From Streptomyces sp. NBC_00569 (GTDB taxonomy: Bacteria; Actinomycetota; Actinomycetes; Streptomycetales; Streptomycetaceae), in contig NZ_CP107783.1 in assembly GCF_036345255.1 (NCBI RefSeq), positions 3,645,501 through 3,709,500 on the forward strand: DNA of 64,000 nt, in the 5' to 3' direction. Every line of letters begins with the position of its first letter. Within the stretch, counting starts at the first letter, position 1. This document shows, piece by piece, positions 16,942 to 27,091 of this stretch. The notes under the pieces are model-generated. The model searched no databases, was not told where the DNA came from, and saw only the letters and a program-made list of their open reading frames with translations. Made by a program: the position numbers and the translations under genes.

Positions 16942-16974
16942 GGGCCCGGGCCACCAAAAGGGTGACCCGGGCCC
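16942..16974 (-). terminator. Intrinsic terminator of serA
   Basis: GGGCCCGGG pairs with CCCGGGCCC and the stem continues through CACC/GGTG around an AAAAG loop. On the minus strand it is followed by TTCCTTTTTTCTC, a real U-tract, which is rare in this genome. It begins 17 nt after the serA stop. Confidence 0.85.
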
Positions 16975-16990
16975 CACCACATGCCGAGAA

Positions 16991-18595
16991 CTAGTCCGTC
17001 AGGTTCACGGAGCGCGCCGACGTCGCGCCGATCTCGTCACCCAGCTCGCCGAGCACCCCGGCGGGCACCGTGTCGTCGACGGTCAGGACGGCGAGCGCCT
17101 CGCCGCCCAGGCCCGCGCGGGCGACCTGCATGCCGGCGATGTTGATGCCCGCCTCGCCGAGCACACGGCCCACGGTGCCGACGACACCGGGACGGTCCTC
17201 GTAGCGCAGGACGACCATGTGGTCGGCCAGGGCGAGGTCCACGTCGTACTCGCCGACGGCGACGATCTTCTGGAGGTGCTTGGGGCCGGCGAGCGTGCCG
17301 GAGACCGAGATCTCCTCGCCGCCGGTCAGCGTGCCGCGCACGGTGACGACGTTCCGGTGGTCCGGGGACTCGGAGCTCGTGGTGAGGCGGACCTCGACGC
17401 CGCGCTCCTGCGCGAACAGCGGAGCGTTCACGTACGACACCGTCTCGTCGACGACGTCCTCGAACACGCCCTTCAGAGCGGAGAGTTCGAGCACCTTCAC
17501 GTCGTGCTGAGTGATCTCGCCGTAGACCTCGACGTCGAGGCGCGCCGCGACCTCGCCCGCGAGCGCGGTGAAGATCCGGCCGAGCTTCTCGGCGAGCGGC
17601 AGGCCCGGCTTGACGTCCTCGGCGATGACGCCGCCCTGGACGTTCACCGCGTCCGGCACGAGCTCACCGGCGAGCGCGAGCCGCACGGAGCGGGCGACGG
17701 CGATACCGGCCTTCTCCTGCGCCTCGTCCGTGGAGGCACCGAGGTGCGGGGTCGCCACGACCTGGTCGAACTCGAACAGCGGGGAGTCCGTGCAGGGCTC
17801 CTTGGCGTACACGTCGAGGCCGGCGCCGGCGACGCGGCCCTCCTTGAGCGCCGAGTACAGCGCCGCCTCGTCGACGATCCCGCCACGCGCGGCGTTGACG
17901 ATGCGGACGGTCGGCTTGACCTTGCGCAGCGCGTCGTCGCCGATGAGGCCGACCGTCTCGGGGGTCTTGGGGAGGTGCACGGTGATGAAGTCGGAGACCT
18001 CGAGCAGCTCGTCGAGCGTGAGGACCTTGACGCCCATCTGGGCGGCGCGCGCGGGCTGCACGTACGGGTCGTACGCGACGACCTTCATGCCGAAGGCCGA
18101 CATGCGCTGCGCGACGAGCGCGCCGATACGGCCGAGGCCGACGACGCCGAGGGTCTTCTCGGCCAGCTCGACGCCCGTGTACTTGGAGCGCTTCCACTCG
18201 CCGGCCTTGAGGGCCTGGCTGCCCTGCGGGATGTTGCGCGCGGTGGCGATGAGCAGGCCGCAGGCGAGCTCGGCGGCGGTCACGATGTTGGAGGTCGGGG
18301 CGTTGACGACCATCACGCCGGCCTTGGTGGCGGCGGAGACGTCGACGTTGTCGAGGCCGACGCCGGCTCGTGCGACGACCTTCAGCTTCTTCGCGGCGGC
18401 GATCGCCTCGGCGTCGACCTTGGTGGCCGAACGGATCAGGATCGCGTCGACGTCGGCGATGGCCGGGAGCAGCTCGGCCCGGTCGGCGCCGTTGCACTGG
18501 CGGATATCGAAGTCGGGGCCAAGAGCGTCGACGGTCGCGGGAGACAGCTCTTCCGCGATGAGTACGACAGGTTTGCCGGTTGCAGCAGTGCTCAC
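16991..18595 (-). CDS. serA: D-3-phosphoglycerate dehydrogenase
   Basis: SerA oxidises 3-phosphoglycerate to 3-phosphohydroxypyruvate, the committed step of serine synthesis. The 534-residue long-form enzyme has a substrate domain, a Rossmann NAD domain (VVGLGRIGALVAQRM), catalytic NAARGGIVDEAAL and ATPHLGAST segments, an intervening domain, and a C-terminal ACT domain (VLTVDDTVPAGVLGELGDEI) for feedback control. Start GTG 18595 was chosen because GAGGA lies 5 nt upstream; the frame runs 130 codons further without homology. It follows ilvC on the same strand but is separated by a terminator and a 390-nt gap. Confidence 0.95.
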   Translation of the reverse strand: MSTAATGKPVVLIAEELSPATVDALGPDFDIRQCNGADRAELLPAIADVDAILIRSATKVDAEAIAAAKKLKVVARAGVGLDNVDVSAATKAGVMVVNAPTSNIVTAAELACGLLIATARNIPQGSQALKAGEWKRSKYTGVELAEKTLGVVGLGRIGALVAQRMSAFGMKVVAYDPYVQPARAAQMGVKVLTLDELLEVSDFITVHLPKTPETVGLIGDDALRKVKPTVRIVNAARGGIVDEAALYSALKEGRVAGAGLDVYAKEPCTDSPLFEFDQVVATPHLGASTDEAQEKAGIAVARSVRLALAGELVPDAVNVQGGVIAEDVKPGLPLAEKLGRIFTALAGEVAARLDVEVYGEITQHDVKVLELSALKGVFEDVVDETVSYVNAPLFAQERGVEVRLTTSSESPDHRNVVTVRGTLTGGEEISVSGTLAGPKHLQKIVAVGEYDVDLALADHMVVLRYEDRPGVVGTVGRVLGEAGINIAGMQVARAGLGGEALAVLTVDDTVPAGVLGELGDEIGATSARSVNLTD

Positions 18596-18987
18596 GTGAG
18601 TCCTCACAAGTCCCATTGCGGACGGCCGTCCCGACGGCCGCATGCGGTGGAGGGGTGTCAGCGGCGCCGGGGAGGTGCGGGCGCGTTCCCGCGTCGTTCG
18701 GTGCGTGCTCTCGGTGTGCCGGACGAAGGCTCTCGTAGACGGGGCTACTTGTGCCTTTGGCCGGTCCGGCGAGAGTGCGTGCCGGGCGGCGTGGGGACGT
18801 ACTTGCACTTCTACGGTGTCGCTGTGCCGCGTGGTAGACGCACGACGCTGTGGGCCCGACGCGAATGTGTTCTGCAGTCTAGTGGCGCTTCGGAGGTGGT
18901 CTTGCGCCTCCGTGGAAGGATCACTCGTCCGTGGCTGGACGGGGTGGACAACCACGTTGACGCGAGTGCGCCACGGGCCGTCCACCT
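18596..18987 (-). promoter_or_regulatory. serA upstream region
   Basis: This gene-free 392-nt stretch must contain the serA promoter. A -10-like TAGACT occurs on the minus strand at about 18880. A stem GGCCGT/ACGGCC around CCCG at about 18625-18640 lies close to the serA start and could sit in the leader. No convincing ORF or known riboswitch was recognised. Confidence 0.4.
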
Positions 18988-19027
18988 CGACGAGGGGGCC
19001 GGGGCATTCGCCCCGGCCCCCTCGTCG
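18988..19027 (-). terminator. Terminator of the ilvBNC operon
   Basis: A perfect 18-bp GC-rich stem starting CGACGAGGGGGCCGGGGC closes on a 4-nt ATTC loop, beginning 7 nt after the ilvC stop. There is no U-tract on the minus strand, as is common in Streptomyces. Confidence 0.85.
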
Positions 19028-19033
19028 TAAGGC

Positions 19034-20669
<1,636 letters not shown>

Positions 20670-20698
20670 GGCTCTTGGTCTCTCTTTCGCTCTCGGTC

Positions 20699-22540
20699 TC
20701 AGTCGTCTTCGTTGTCGCCGAAGTCGGGGCGGACCCCGCGGGCGGCCATGACTTCGTCGTTGGAGGTGCCGGCGGCGACCATCGGCCACACCATGGCGTC
20801 CTCGTGGACGATGAAGTCGACGACGACGGGGCGGTCGTTGATGGAGTTGGCCTCTTCGATGACCTTGTCCAGGTCCTCGGGGCGCTCACACCGGATGGCG
20901 TAGCAGCCCATGGCCTCCGACAGCTTGACGAAGTCGGGGACGCGGGTGCCCTTGTTGGCCTGGACGTCGTCCGGGCCGCTGTGGAGCACCGTGTTGGAGT
21001 AGCGCTGGTTGTAGAACAGCGTCTGCCACTGGCGGACCATGCCGAGGGCGCCGTTGTTGATGATGGCGACCTTGATCGGGATGTTGTTGAGCGCGCAGGT
21101 GGTCAGTTCCTGATTGGTCATCTGGAAGCAGCCGTCGCCGTCGATCGCCCAGACGGCGCGGTCCGGCATGCCGGCCTTCGCACCCATCGCGGCGGGCACC
21201 GAATAGCCCATCGTTCCGGCACCGCCGGAGTTGAGCCAGGTGGCGGGCTTCTCGTACTGGATGAAGTGCGCGGCCCACATCTGGTGCTGGCCGACGCCCG
21301 CGGCGAAGATCGTGCCCTCGGGCGCGAGCCGGCCGATCCGCTCGATGACGTTCTGCGGCGAGAGCGAGCCGTCCTCGGGCTGGTCGTAGCCCAGCGGGTA
21401 GGTGTCGCGCCAGCGGCTGAGGTCCTTCCACCAGGCGCTGTAGTCGCCCTTGTGGCCCTCGCTGTGCTCCTTCTGCACGGCCTGGACCAGGTCGGCGATG
21501 ACCTCGCGGGCGTCACCGACGATCGGCACGTCGGCGACACGGTTCTTGCCGATCTCGGCCGGGTCGATGTCGGCGTGGACGATCTTCGCGAACGGGGCGA
21601 AGCTGTCCAGCTTGCCGGTGACGCGGTCGTCGAAGCGGGCTCCGAGGGCGACGATCAGGTCGGCCTTCTGCAGCGCGGTGACGGCGGTGACCGCACCGTG
21701 CATGCCCGGCATTCCCACGTGCAGCGGGTGGCTGTCGGGGAATGCGCCGAGCGCCATCAGGGTGGTGGTGACGGGCGCTCCGGTGAGTTCCGCGAGGACC
21801 TTCAGCTCGGCCGTGGCGTGCGCCTTGAGCACACCGCCGCCGACGTAGAGGACCGGCCGCTTCGCGGCGGTGATCAGCTTCGCGGCCTCGCGGATCTGCT
21901 TGGCGTGCGGCTTGGTCACCGGGCGGTAGCCGGGCAGGTCCTGCGTCTGCGGCCAGGAGAAGGTCGTCTGCGCCTGCAGGATGTCCTTCGGGATGTCGAC
22001 GAGGACCGGGCCGGGGCGACCGGTCGAGGCGATGTGGAACGCCTCCGCGATCGCCTTCGGGATGTCCTCGGCCTTGGTGACGAGGAAGCTGTGCTTGGTG
22101 ATCGGCATCGTGATGCCGACGATGTCCGCCTCCTGGAAGGCGTCCGTGCCGATCGCGTTGGACACGACCTGACCGGTGATCGCGACCAGCGGCACCGAGT
22201 CCATGTACGCGTCGGCGATCGGCGTCACCAGGTTCGTGGCACCCGGACCCGAAGTCGCCATGCACACACCGACCTTGCCGGTGGCCTGCGCGTAACCCGT
22301 GGCCGCGTGACCCGCACCCTGCTCATGCCGGACGAGGACGTGACGGACCTTCTCGGAGTCCATCATCGGGTCGTACGCGGGAAGGATCGTGCCGCCGGGA
22401 ATGCCGAATACGGTGTCGACCCCGACCTCCTCGAGCGAACGGATGAGGGACTTCGCCCCCGTGACGTGCTCGACGGGGGCGGACTGCTGTCCTCGGGGCC
22501 GCGGCTGCGGATGGTGGGCCCCGGTGGCCTGCTCGGTCAT
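20699..22540 (-). CDS. ilvB: Acetolactate synthase catalytic subunit
   Basis: IlvB is the ThDP-dependent enzyme that condenses two pyruvates, or pyruvate plus 2-oxobutyrate, at the first step of branched-chain synthesis. The 613-residue protein carries the catalytic glutamate region ([19 protein letters not shown]), the FAD/AHAS central domain and the ThDP motif ([18 protein letters not shown]). Start ATG 22540 gives better spacing to AGAAGAG than the ATG two codons upstream (22546). Expression is controlled by a transcription attenuator in the leader, about 80 nt upstream. Confidence 0.96.
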   Translation of the reverse strand: MTEQATGAHHPQPRPRGQQSAPVEHVTGAKSLIRSLEEVGVDTVFGIPGGTILPAYDPMMDSEKVRHVLVRHEQGAGHAATGYAQATGKVGVCMATSGPGATNLVTPIADAYMDSVPLVAITGQVVSNAIGTDAFQEADIVGITMPITKHSFLVTKAEDIPKAIAEAFHIASTGRPGPVLVDIPKDILQAQTTFSWPQTQDLPGYRPVTKPHAKQIREAAKLITAAKRPVLYVGGGVLKAHATAELKVLAELTGAPVTTTLMALGAFPDSHPLHVGMPGMHGAVTAVTALQKADLIVALGARFDDRVTGKLDSFAPFAKIVHADIDPAEIGKNRVADVPIVGDAREVIADLVQAVQKEHSEGHKGDYSAWWKDLSRWRDTYPLGYDQPEDGSLSPQNVIERIGRLAPEGTIFAAGVGQHQMWAAHFIQYEKPATWLNSGGAGTMGYSVPAAMGAKAGMPDRAVWAIDGDGCFQMTNQELTTCALNNIPIKVAIINNGALGMVRQWQTLFYNQRYSNTVLHSGPDDVQANKGTRVPDFVKLSEAMGCYAIRCERPEDLDKVIEEANSINDRPVVVDFIVHEDAMVWPMVAAGTSNDEVMAARGVRPDFGDNEDD

Positions 22541-22620
22541 CGGCATTCTCTTCTCGATGCTGAGGGTTTTTGCGAGGTTTGTACGGTGTTCGGTTACTGG
22601 ATTACACGCGCTTGTGCAAC

Positions 22621-22707
22621 AAAAAACCCCTCGTGCCGTGAGGCAAGCGAGGGGAGCGCGCCGGGTGCGGTCGCTGGGATCCGGTGTTCCGACCGGTGGG
22701 TCCCAGC
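22621..22707 (-). promoter_or_regulatory. Transcription attenuator of the ilvBNC operon
   Basis: Two structures follow the leader peptide on the minus strand. The first is a hairpin at 22673-22707 (GCTGGGA with TCCCAGC, inner CCGGT/ACCGG). The second is a classic rho-independent terminator at 22621-22654: CCCCTCG/CGAGGGG with inner TGCC/GGCA, then TTTTTT. This is the layout of ribosome-mediated attenuation: stalling at Ile/Leu/Val codons would change pairing and prevent the terminator. Confidence 0.85.
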
Positions 22708-22708
22708 T

Positions 22709-22750
22709 TCAGCCGACGCGCTTTCCAAGTACGAGAATTCGGGTGCGCAT
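22709..22750 (-). CDS. ilv leader peptide MRTRILVLGKRVG
   Basis: A 13-codon frame begins at ATG 22750, with GGAGGG 8 nt upstream, and reads MRTRILVLGKRVG before TGA. Five of its 13 residues are branched-chain (I, L, V, L, V), four of them consecutive, exactly what a sensor of Ile/Leu/Val-tRNA charging needs. It is followed at once by the attenuator stems. An ATG 5 nt upstream is in another frame. Confidence 0.88.
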   Translation of the reverse strand: MRTRILVLGKRVG

Positions 22751-22783
22751 GGCATTGACCCTCCCCCCGGCACACAGTGCGTG

Positions 22784-25700
22784 TCAAGTAGGTGGGACGG
22801 GAGTCTCATTATGTGAGCGGAGCAGGGCCGCCCGAACGGACGGTGCCGGTACGCCCGCGAACACCGGCTCGGCCGGACCGCTGGGCACCGGGTAGCCCCC
22901 CGAGGCCAGCGCGCGGCGCAACCGGTACTCGTCGAGCGGCCCGGAGAAGGCCATCCCCTGTCCATGTGTGCACCCCATGGCGCGCAGAGCGACGACCTGC
23001 TCGGGCAGGTCGACGCCGTCGGCCACGGAATTCAGGCCGAGGTCGCCGGCGATGCGCAGCAGACCACTGGTGATCTTGTGCAGGCGGGCGGATTCCACCA
23101 CTCCTTCTACGAGACTGCGGTCGAGTTTCAGTACATCGACAGGGAGCCTGCGCAGCGCCGTGATCGCCGCGTATCCGCTGCCGAAGCCGTCCAGGGCGAT
23201 CCGGACGCCGAGTCTGCGCAACACGGTGAGACGCCGCTCCAGCTCGTCCAGGGGGACCCTGGGGTCACTGTCGGCCAGTTCGATGACCAGCGCGCCGGAG
23301 GGGAGCCCGTGCCGGGTCAGGAGCGCCTCGATGGAGCCGAGGGGCAGCGACCGGTCGAGGAGTCTGCGGGCGCCGATCCGGACGGCCACGGGCACGGCAT
23401 GCCCTCTGCGGCCGCGCTCGGCGGCCTGCTCGACGGCCTCCTCCAGCATCCACCGGCCGAGCTCGGCGGTACGCTCGCCGTCCTCGGCCGTACGCAGGAA
23501 CTCGGCGGGCGTGAACAGGATGCCCTGAGTCGAGCGCCAGCGGGCCTGCGCGGCGACCGACGTGATCCGGCCCGAGTCGAGGGACACGACCGGCTGGTGC
23601 AGCAGGGCGAACTCGCCCTCGTGCAGGGCGGTGCGCAGCCGGGTGGCGAGCTCCGCCTTGCGCACGACGTCGGCCTGCATCTGGGGCGCGTACAGCTCCA
23701 CCCGGCCCTTGCCGGCGGCCTTCGCCCGGTACATCGCCAGGTCCGCGTTCCGCAGCAACTCACCCGCGGACACGTCGGGTTCGGCGAAGGCGACACCGAT
23801 GGAGGCGGCCACCCGGACATCGTTGCCGTCGATGGCGTACGGCTGCGAGAGCGTGACCCTGAGGCGGTCCGCGAGCTCGTAGATGTGCTGCTCACGCGCG
23901 GTGTCGTCGCGGCCGCCGTCGCCGACGATCAGCGCCGCGAACTCGTCGCCTCCCAGGCGGGCGGCGGTGTCCCCGGAGCGCACGGATGCGGCCAGGCGCC
24001 GGGCGGCCTGGACGAGGAGTTCGTCGCCCGCCTGGTGGCCGATGGTGTCGTTGACCTGCTTGAAGCCGTCGAGGTCGATGAAGAGGACGGCCGTGCCGCG
24101 GTCGGTGGCGCGGCGGCCTCCCAGCGCGAGGCCGACCCGCTTGGTGAACAGGGCGCGGTTGGGCAGGTCGGTGAGCGGGTCGTGTTCGGCGTTGTGCTGC
24201 AACTGTGCCTGCAGGCGCACCCGTTCGGTGACGTCCCGGCTGTTGAGGATGAGGCCGCCGTGGTGGCGGTTGACCGTCGACTCCACGTTCAGCCAGGTGC
24301 CGGTGCCGGAGCGGAAGCGGCACTCGATGCGGGTCGTCGGTTCCTCGATCTGGCTCGCCGCGAGGAAGCGGCGCACTTCGTGGACCACGCGCCCGAGGTC
24401 CTCGGGATGGATGATCGAGGCGAGCTCCGACCCGACGAGCTCCTCGGCGTCACGCCCGTAGACCCCGGCGGCGGCCGGGCTGACGTACCTGAGGACGCCG
24501 TTCGGAGCAGCGATCATGATGACGTCGCTGGAGCCCTGGACCAGGGAGCGGAAGTGGTTCTCCTTCTGCGCCAGCTCCTGGGTGAGGGTGATGTTGTCGA
24601 GGAGCATGATGCCCTGGCGCACGACGAGGGCCAGGACGACCGTGCAGGCCGTGAAGAGGACCACGCGGTCGATGCTCTGACCGTTCAGGACGTTGTACAG
24701 AATTCCCAACGTACAGACGGCGGCGGCCAGATAGGGCGTGAGCGCCGCGAGCGATCCGGAGATGGGGCGGGTGACCTGGTACCGCGCGAACGCGGGGCCT
24801 CCGTCGTGCTCCCCGCGCCGCGGCCCCACCCAGGGCGCGTACGCGAGCAGCAGCGACCCGGCGAACCAGCCGGCGTCGAGGATCTCCCCCGAGTGGTAAC
24901 TCGCGTGCAGCAGGGGCGAGGTGAACAGGGCGTCGCACATGACGGTCAGGGCGAGCGCGCCGATCGCGGTGTTCACCGCCGTGCGGTTGCCGGGCGAGCG
25001 GCGGAAGTGCAACGCGAGCACCATGCTGACCAGCACGATGTCGAGGAGCGGGTACGCGAGGGAGAGCGCGGTGCGGGTGACGCTCTGCCCCTCGAACCGC
25101 GCGGTGTGCACGAGGGCGAGGCTCCAGGACAGCGTGATCAGCGAGCCGGCGATGAGCCAGGAGTCGAGCGCGAGACAGACCCAGCCGGCCTTGGTGAAGG
25201 GGCGCTTGGCGAGGACGAGCAGACCGACGATGGCGGGCGGCGCGAAGCACAGGAAGAAGAGGTCGGCGAGGCTCGGCGTCGGCACGGGGCGCTGGAGGAC
25301 GACCTCGTACCAGCCCCACACCCCGTTCCCCAGGGACGCCATGGCGGAGGAGACCGAGAACAGGATCCAGGCCGGCCGAATGCGGCTGCGCCGACTGCGT
25401 GCGTACGCGAAGTTCGACACGGCGGCGACCGCGGCGGCGGCGCTGAGTCCGAAGTCGCCCATGAACAGGGCGAGTCGGTCGGATCCCCAGCCGAGCGCCG
25501 ACCCCGTGGCGTACCCGCCGCACAGGAGGGCGAAGACGAGCTGCGAGGCGAGGCTGGACCCGCCGCCCTGGAACAGGCGGCGGGCGGTGATCACAGTTCC
25601 GGGGGCGCTCACAGGGTCGCTCCGGTCCGTGCCGCCCCCGTGTCCCGGTTTCCGTGTGCTGCCTGCTGGGGCCTTCTGCGTCCGCCGCTCCTGTGGCGTC

Positions 25701-25798
25701 CGCCCCTGCGGCTGCCGTGGCAGCTGGGCCGGCTTGTGCGGACCGGTGCGCGCGCGGGTCGTCGCCGGCGGCCCCGCCGCGTCGGATCGTTCGCCCAT
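22784..25798 (-). CDS. Membrane PAS-GGDEF-EAL protein; active-looking GGDEF, degenerate EAL
   Basis: The 1004-residue protein has a basic N-terminal tail, about eight to ten membrane segments (~85-400), a PAS domain (~415-525), a GGDEF domain with intact GGDEF at 616-620 and inhibitory RxxD at 607-610, and an EAL domain (~720-960). In the EAL domain the signature is AQA (750-752) instead of EAL, the VN(V/L)S asparagine is replaced (AVRIGA), DDFG is DGFG and AEGVE is ADGVD. It should therefore make c-di-GMP, with the EAL part acting as binding or regulatory domain. ATG 25798 is the longest start; GTG 25612, with GGAG upstream, is a serious alternative and would remove 62 residues. Confidence 0.88.
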   Translation of the reverse strand: MGERSDAAGPPATTRARTGPHKPAQLPRQPQGRTPQERRTQKAPAGSTRKPGHGGGTDRSDPVSAPGTVITARRLFQGGGSSLASQLVFALLCGGYATGSALGWGSDRLALFMGDFGLSAAAAVAAVSNFAYARSRRSRIRPAWILFSVSSAMASLGNGVWGWYEVVLQRPVPTPSLADLFFLCFAPPAIVGLLVLAKRPFTKAGWVCLALDSWLIAGSLITLSWSLALVHTARFEGQSVTRTALSLAYPLLDIVLVSMVLALHFRRSPGNRTAVNTAIGALALTVMCDALFTSPLLHASYHSGEILDAGWFAGSLLLAYAPWVGPRRGEHDGGPAFARYQVTRPISGSLAALTPYLAAAVCTLGILYNVLNGQSIDRVVLFTACTVVLALVVRQGIMLLDNITLTQELAQKENHFRSLVQGSSDVIMIAAPNGVLRYVSPAAAGVYGRDAEELVGSELASIIHPEDLGRVVHEVRRFLAASQIEEPTTRIECRFRSGTGTWLNVESTVNRHHGGLILNSRDVTERVRLQAQLQHNAEHDPLTDLPNRALFTKRVGLALGGRRATDRGTAVLFIDLDGFKQVNDTIGHQAGDELLVQAARRLAASVRSGDTAARLGGDEFAALIVGDGGRDDTAREQHIYELADRLRVTLSQPYAIDGNDVRVAASIGVAFAEPDVSAGELLRNADLAMYRAKAAGKGRVELYAPQMQADVVRKAELATRLRTALHEGEFALLHQPVVSLDSGRITSVAAQARWRSTQGILFTPAEFLRTAEDGERTAELGRWMLEEAVEQAAERGRRGHAVPVAVRIGARRLLDRSLPLGSIEALLTRHGLPSGALVIELADSDPRVPLDELERRLTVLRRLGVRIALDGFGSGYAAITALRRLPVDVLKLDRSLVEGVVESARLHKITSGLLRIAGDLGLNSVADGVDLPEQVVALRAMGCTHGQGMAFSGPLDEYRLRRALASGGYPVPSGPAEPVFAGVPAPSVRAALLRSHNETPVPPT
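22808..22836 (-). promoter_or_regulatory. Predicted ilvB promoter inside the 3' end of the GGDEF gene
   Basis: On the minus strand TTCGGG (22836-22831) and CATAAT (22813-22808) are 17 nt apart, placing a start near 22801, about 50 nt before the leader ATG. Both hexamers are within the last codons of the upstream gene. CATAAT matches the -10 consensus at five of six positions; the -35 is weak. Confidence 0.5.
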
Positions 25799-25898
25799 AG
25801 GCCGTGCATCGCCCGTCGCCCCCTCACAGTCCGGTTGTCCGCCCCCCGCGCCGAACTCTCCACGGCGCTACCCCAGTCGGGACGATACACCAGACTCG

Positions 25899-25911
25899 TC
25901 ACTCAGGGACA
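25899..25911. promoter_or_regulatory. BldD-box-like site upstream of the GGDEF gene
   Basis: TCACTCAGGGACA matches eight of nine defined positions of the published BldD pattern TnACnCnGnGTnA, and its complement also matches eight. It lies about 100 nt upstream of the chosen start, near a -10-like TATCGT on the minus strand. BldD is known to control several c-di-GMP enzyme genes in Streptomyces. Confidence 0.45.
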
Positions 25912-25942
25912 TAGTCTCTCTACTCTCCGTGACGACCAGCGA

Positions 25943-25965
25943 GGATGCGCGTACAGGGCGCATCC
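25943..25965 (-). terminator. Hairpin downstream of the 2-hydroxyacid dehydrogenase gene
   Basis: GGATGCGC pairs perfectly with GCGCATCC around a 7-nt loop, about 80 nt after the dehydrogenase stop. It may terminate that gene before the next promoter. No U-tract is present. Confidence 0.45.
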
Positions 25966-26042
25966 GGGCGGGTGCGGAGCGTGTGCGGGGGCGCGCTAGG
26001 CCGGGCCGGGAGGCGGTGGATGGGCCTCTCCGGAACCCGCCC

Positions 26043-26993
26043 TCAGTCCGTCGTCAGGACGACGTTCTCGAGCGGTTCTCCCGCCGCGAACCGGGTCAGC
26101 TGCGCGGCGAGCAGGCGCTTGGCCCGCGGCCAGAAGGCGGATGTGGAGCCGCCGACGTGCGGGCTGACGAGCACTCCCGGAGCGTGCCACAACGGGTGCC
26201 CCTGGGGCAGGGGTTCGGGATCGGTGACGTCGAGAGCGGCGGTGATCCGGCCGCTCTCCAGTTCGACCAGGAGCGCCTCGGTGTCGACGACGGGCCCGCG
26301 CGCGACGTTCACGAGGAGGGCGCCGTCCTTGAGTCGTGCCAGGAAGGCTGCGTTCGCGAGACCTCGCGTCGCCTCGTTGAGCGGCGTCGAAAGGATCACC
26401 ACGTCCGCGTCGGGGAGCAGCGCCGGCAGTTCGGTGAGCGGGTGCACGGGGCCGCGTGCGGTCGTGCGGGCGGAGCGCGCGACGCGCACCACCCGCGCGC
26501 ACTCGAAGGGAGCGAGCCGGTCCTCGATGGCGGAGCCGATCGACCCGTACCCGATGATCAGTACGTTCTTGTCGGCGAGCGCCGGATAGAAGCCGGAGCG
26601 CCACTCCTCGCCCTCCTGTCCCCGCACGAACCCGGGGATGCCCCTCAGGGACGCCAGGATCAGGGCGAGGGTGAGCTCGGCGGTGCTCGCCTCGTGCACG
26701 CCGCGCGCGTTGCACAGCTGCACGCCCGAGGGGAGCGACTTGAGGCCTCCCTGTACATGGTCGACGCCGGCGGAGAGCGTCTGCACGGCCCGTACGGACG
26801 TCATCTGCGCCATGGGGCGTACGCCGACATCCGCGCCCTTCATGTAGGGGACCACGTAGAAGGCGCAGTCGGCCGGGTCGGCGGGAAAGTCGGGGCCGCC
26901 GTCCCAGAAGCGGTAGTTGAGCCCCTCGGGAAGCCCGGGGACCTCGTCTGCACGGAACGGGAGCCAAACGTCGGCGGATACCTCAGCACTCAT
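26043..26993 (-). CDS. D-2-hydroxyacid dehydrogenase family protein
   Basis: The 316-residue protein has the substrate and Rossmann domains of the D-isomer 2-hydroxyacid dehydrogenases. Visible elements are the NAD motif VLIIGYGSIGSAIEDRL, the catalytic arginine in NVARGPVVDTEALL, the glutamate in DVTDPEPLPQGHPLW and the histidine in VSPHVGGSTSAF. It should interconvert a 2-oxo acid and a D-2-hydroxy acid with NAD(P)H; the substrate cannot be told. It is much shorter than SerA and lacks an ACT domain, so it is not a second serine enzyme. It is divergent from the aldo/keto reductase with a 98-nt gap. Confidence 0.88.
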   Translation of the reverse strand: MSAEVSADVWLPFRADEVPGLPEGLNYRFWDGGPDFPADPADCAFYVVPYMKGADVGVRPMAQMTSVRAVQTLSAGVDHVQGGLKSLPSGVQLCNARGVHEASTAELTLALILASLRGIPGFVRGQEGEEWRSGFYPALADKNVLIIGYGSIGSAIEDRLAPFECARVVRVARSARTTARGPVHPLTELPALLPDADVVILSTPLNEATRGLANAAFLARLKDGALLVNVARGPVVDTEALLVELESGRITAALDVTDPEPLPQGHPLWHAPGVLVSPHVGGSTSAFWPRAKRLLAAQLTRFAAGEPLENVVLTTD

Positions 26994-27091
26994 GGTCAGG
27001 AGGCTAATGGGAGGTGGGCTGTGCGCGGCGGGCCGGGTCCCAGAGGTTAGTTTGGGTGCCTCTCGAACACGCAGAGGGAGGCTACTTCCAG

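Noticed and set aside
22782..22787. Perfect -35 TTGACA on the minus strand just before the ilv leader
   Set aside because: The position 17 nt downstream is the leader's ribosome binding site and has no -10-like sequence.
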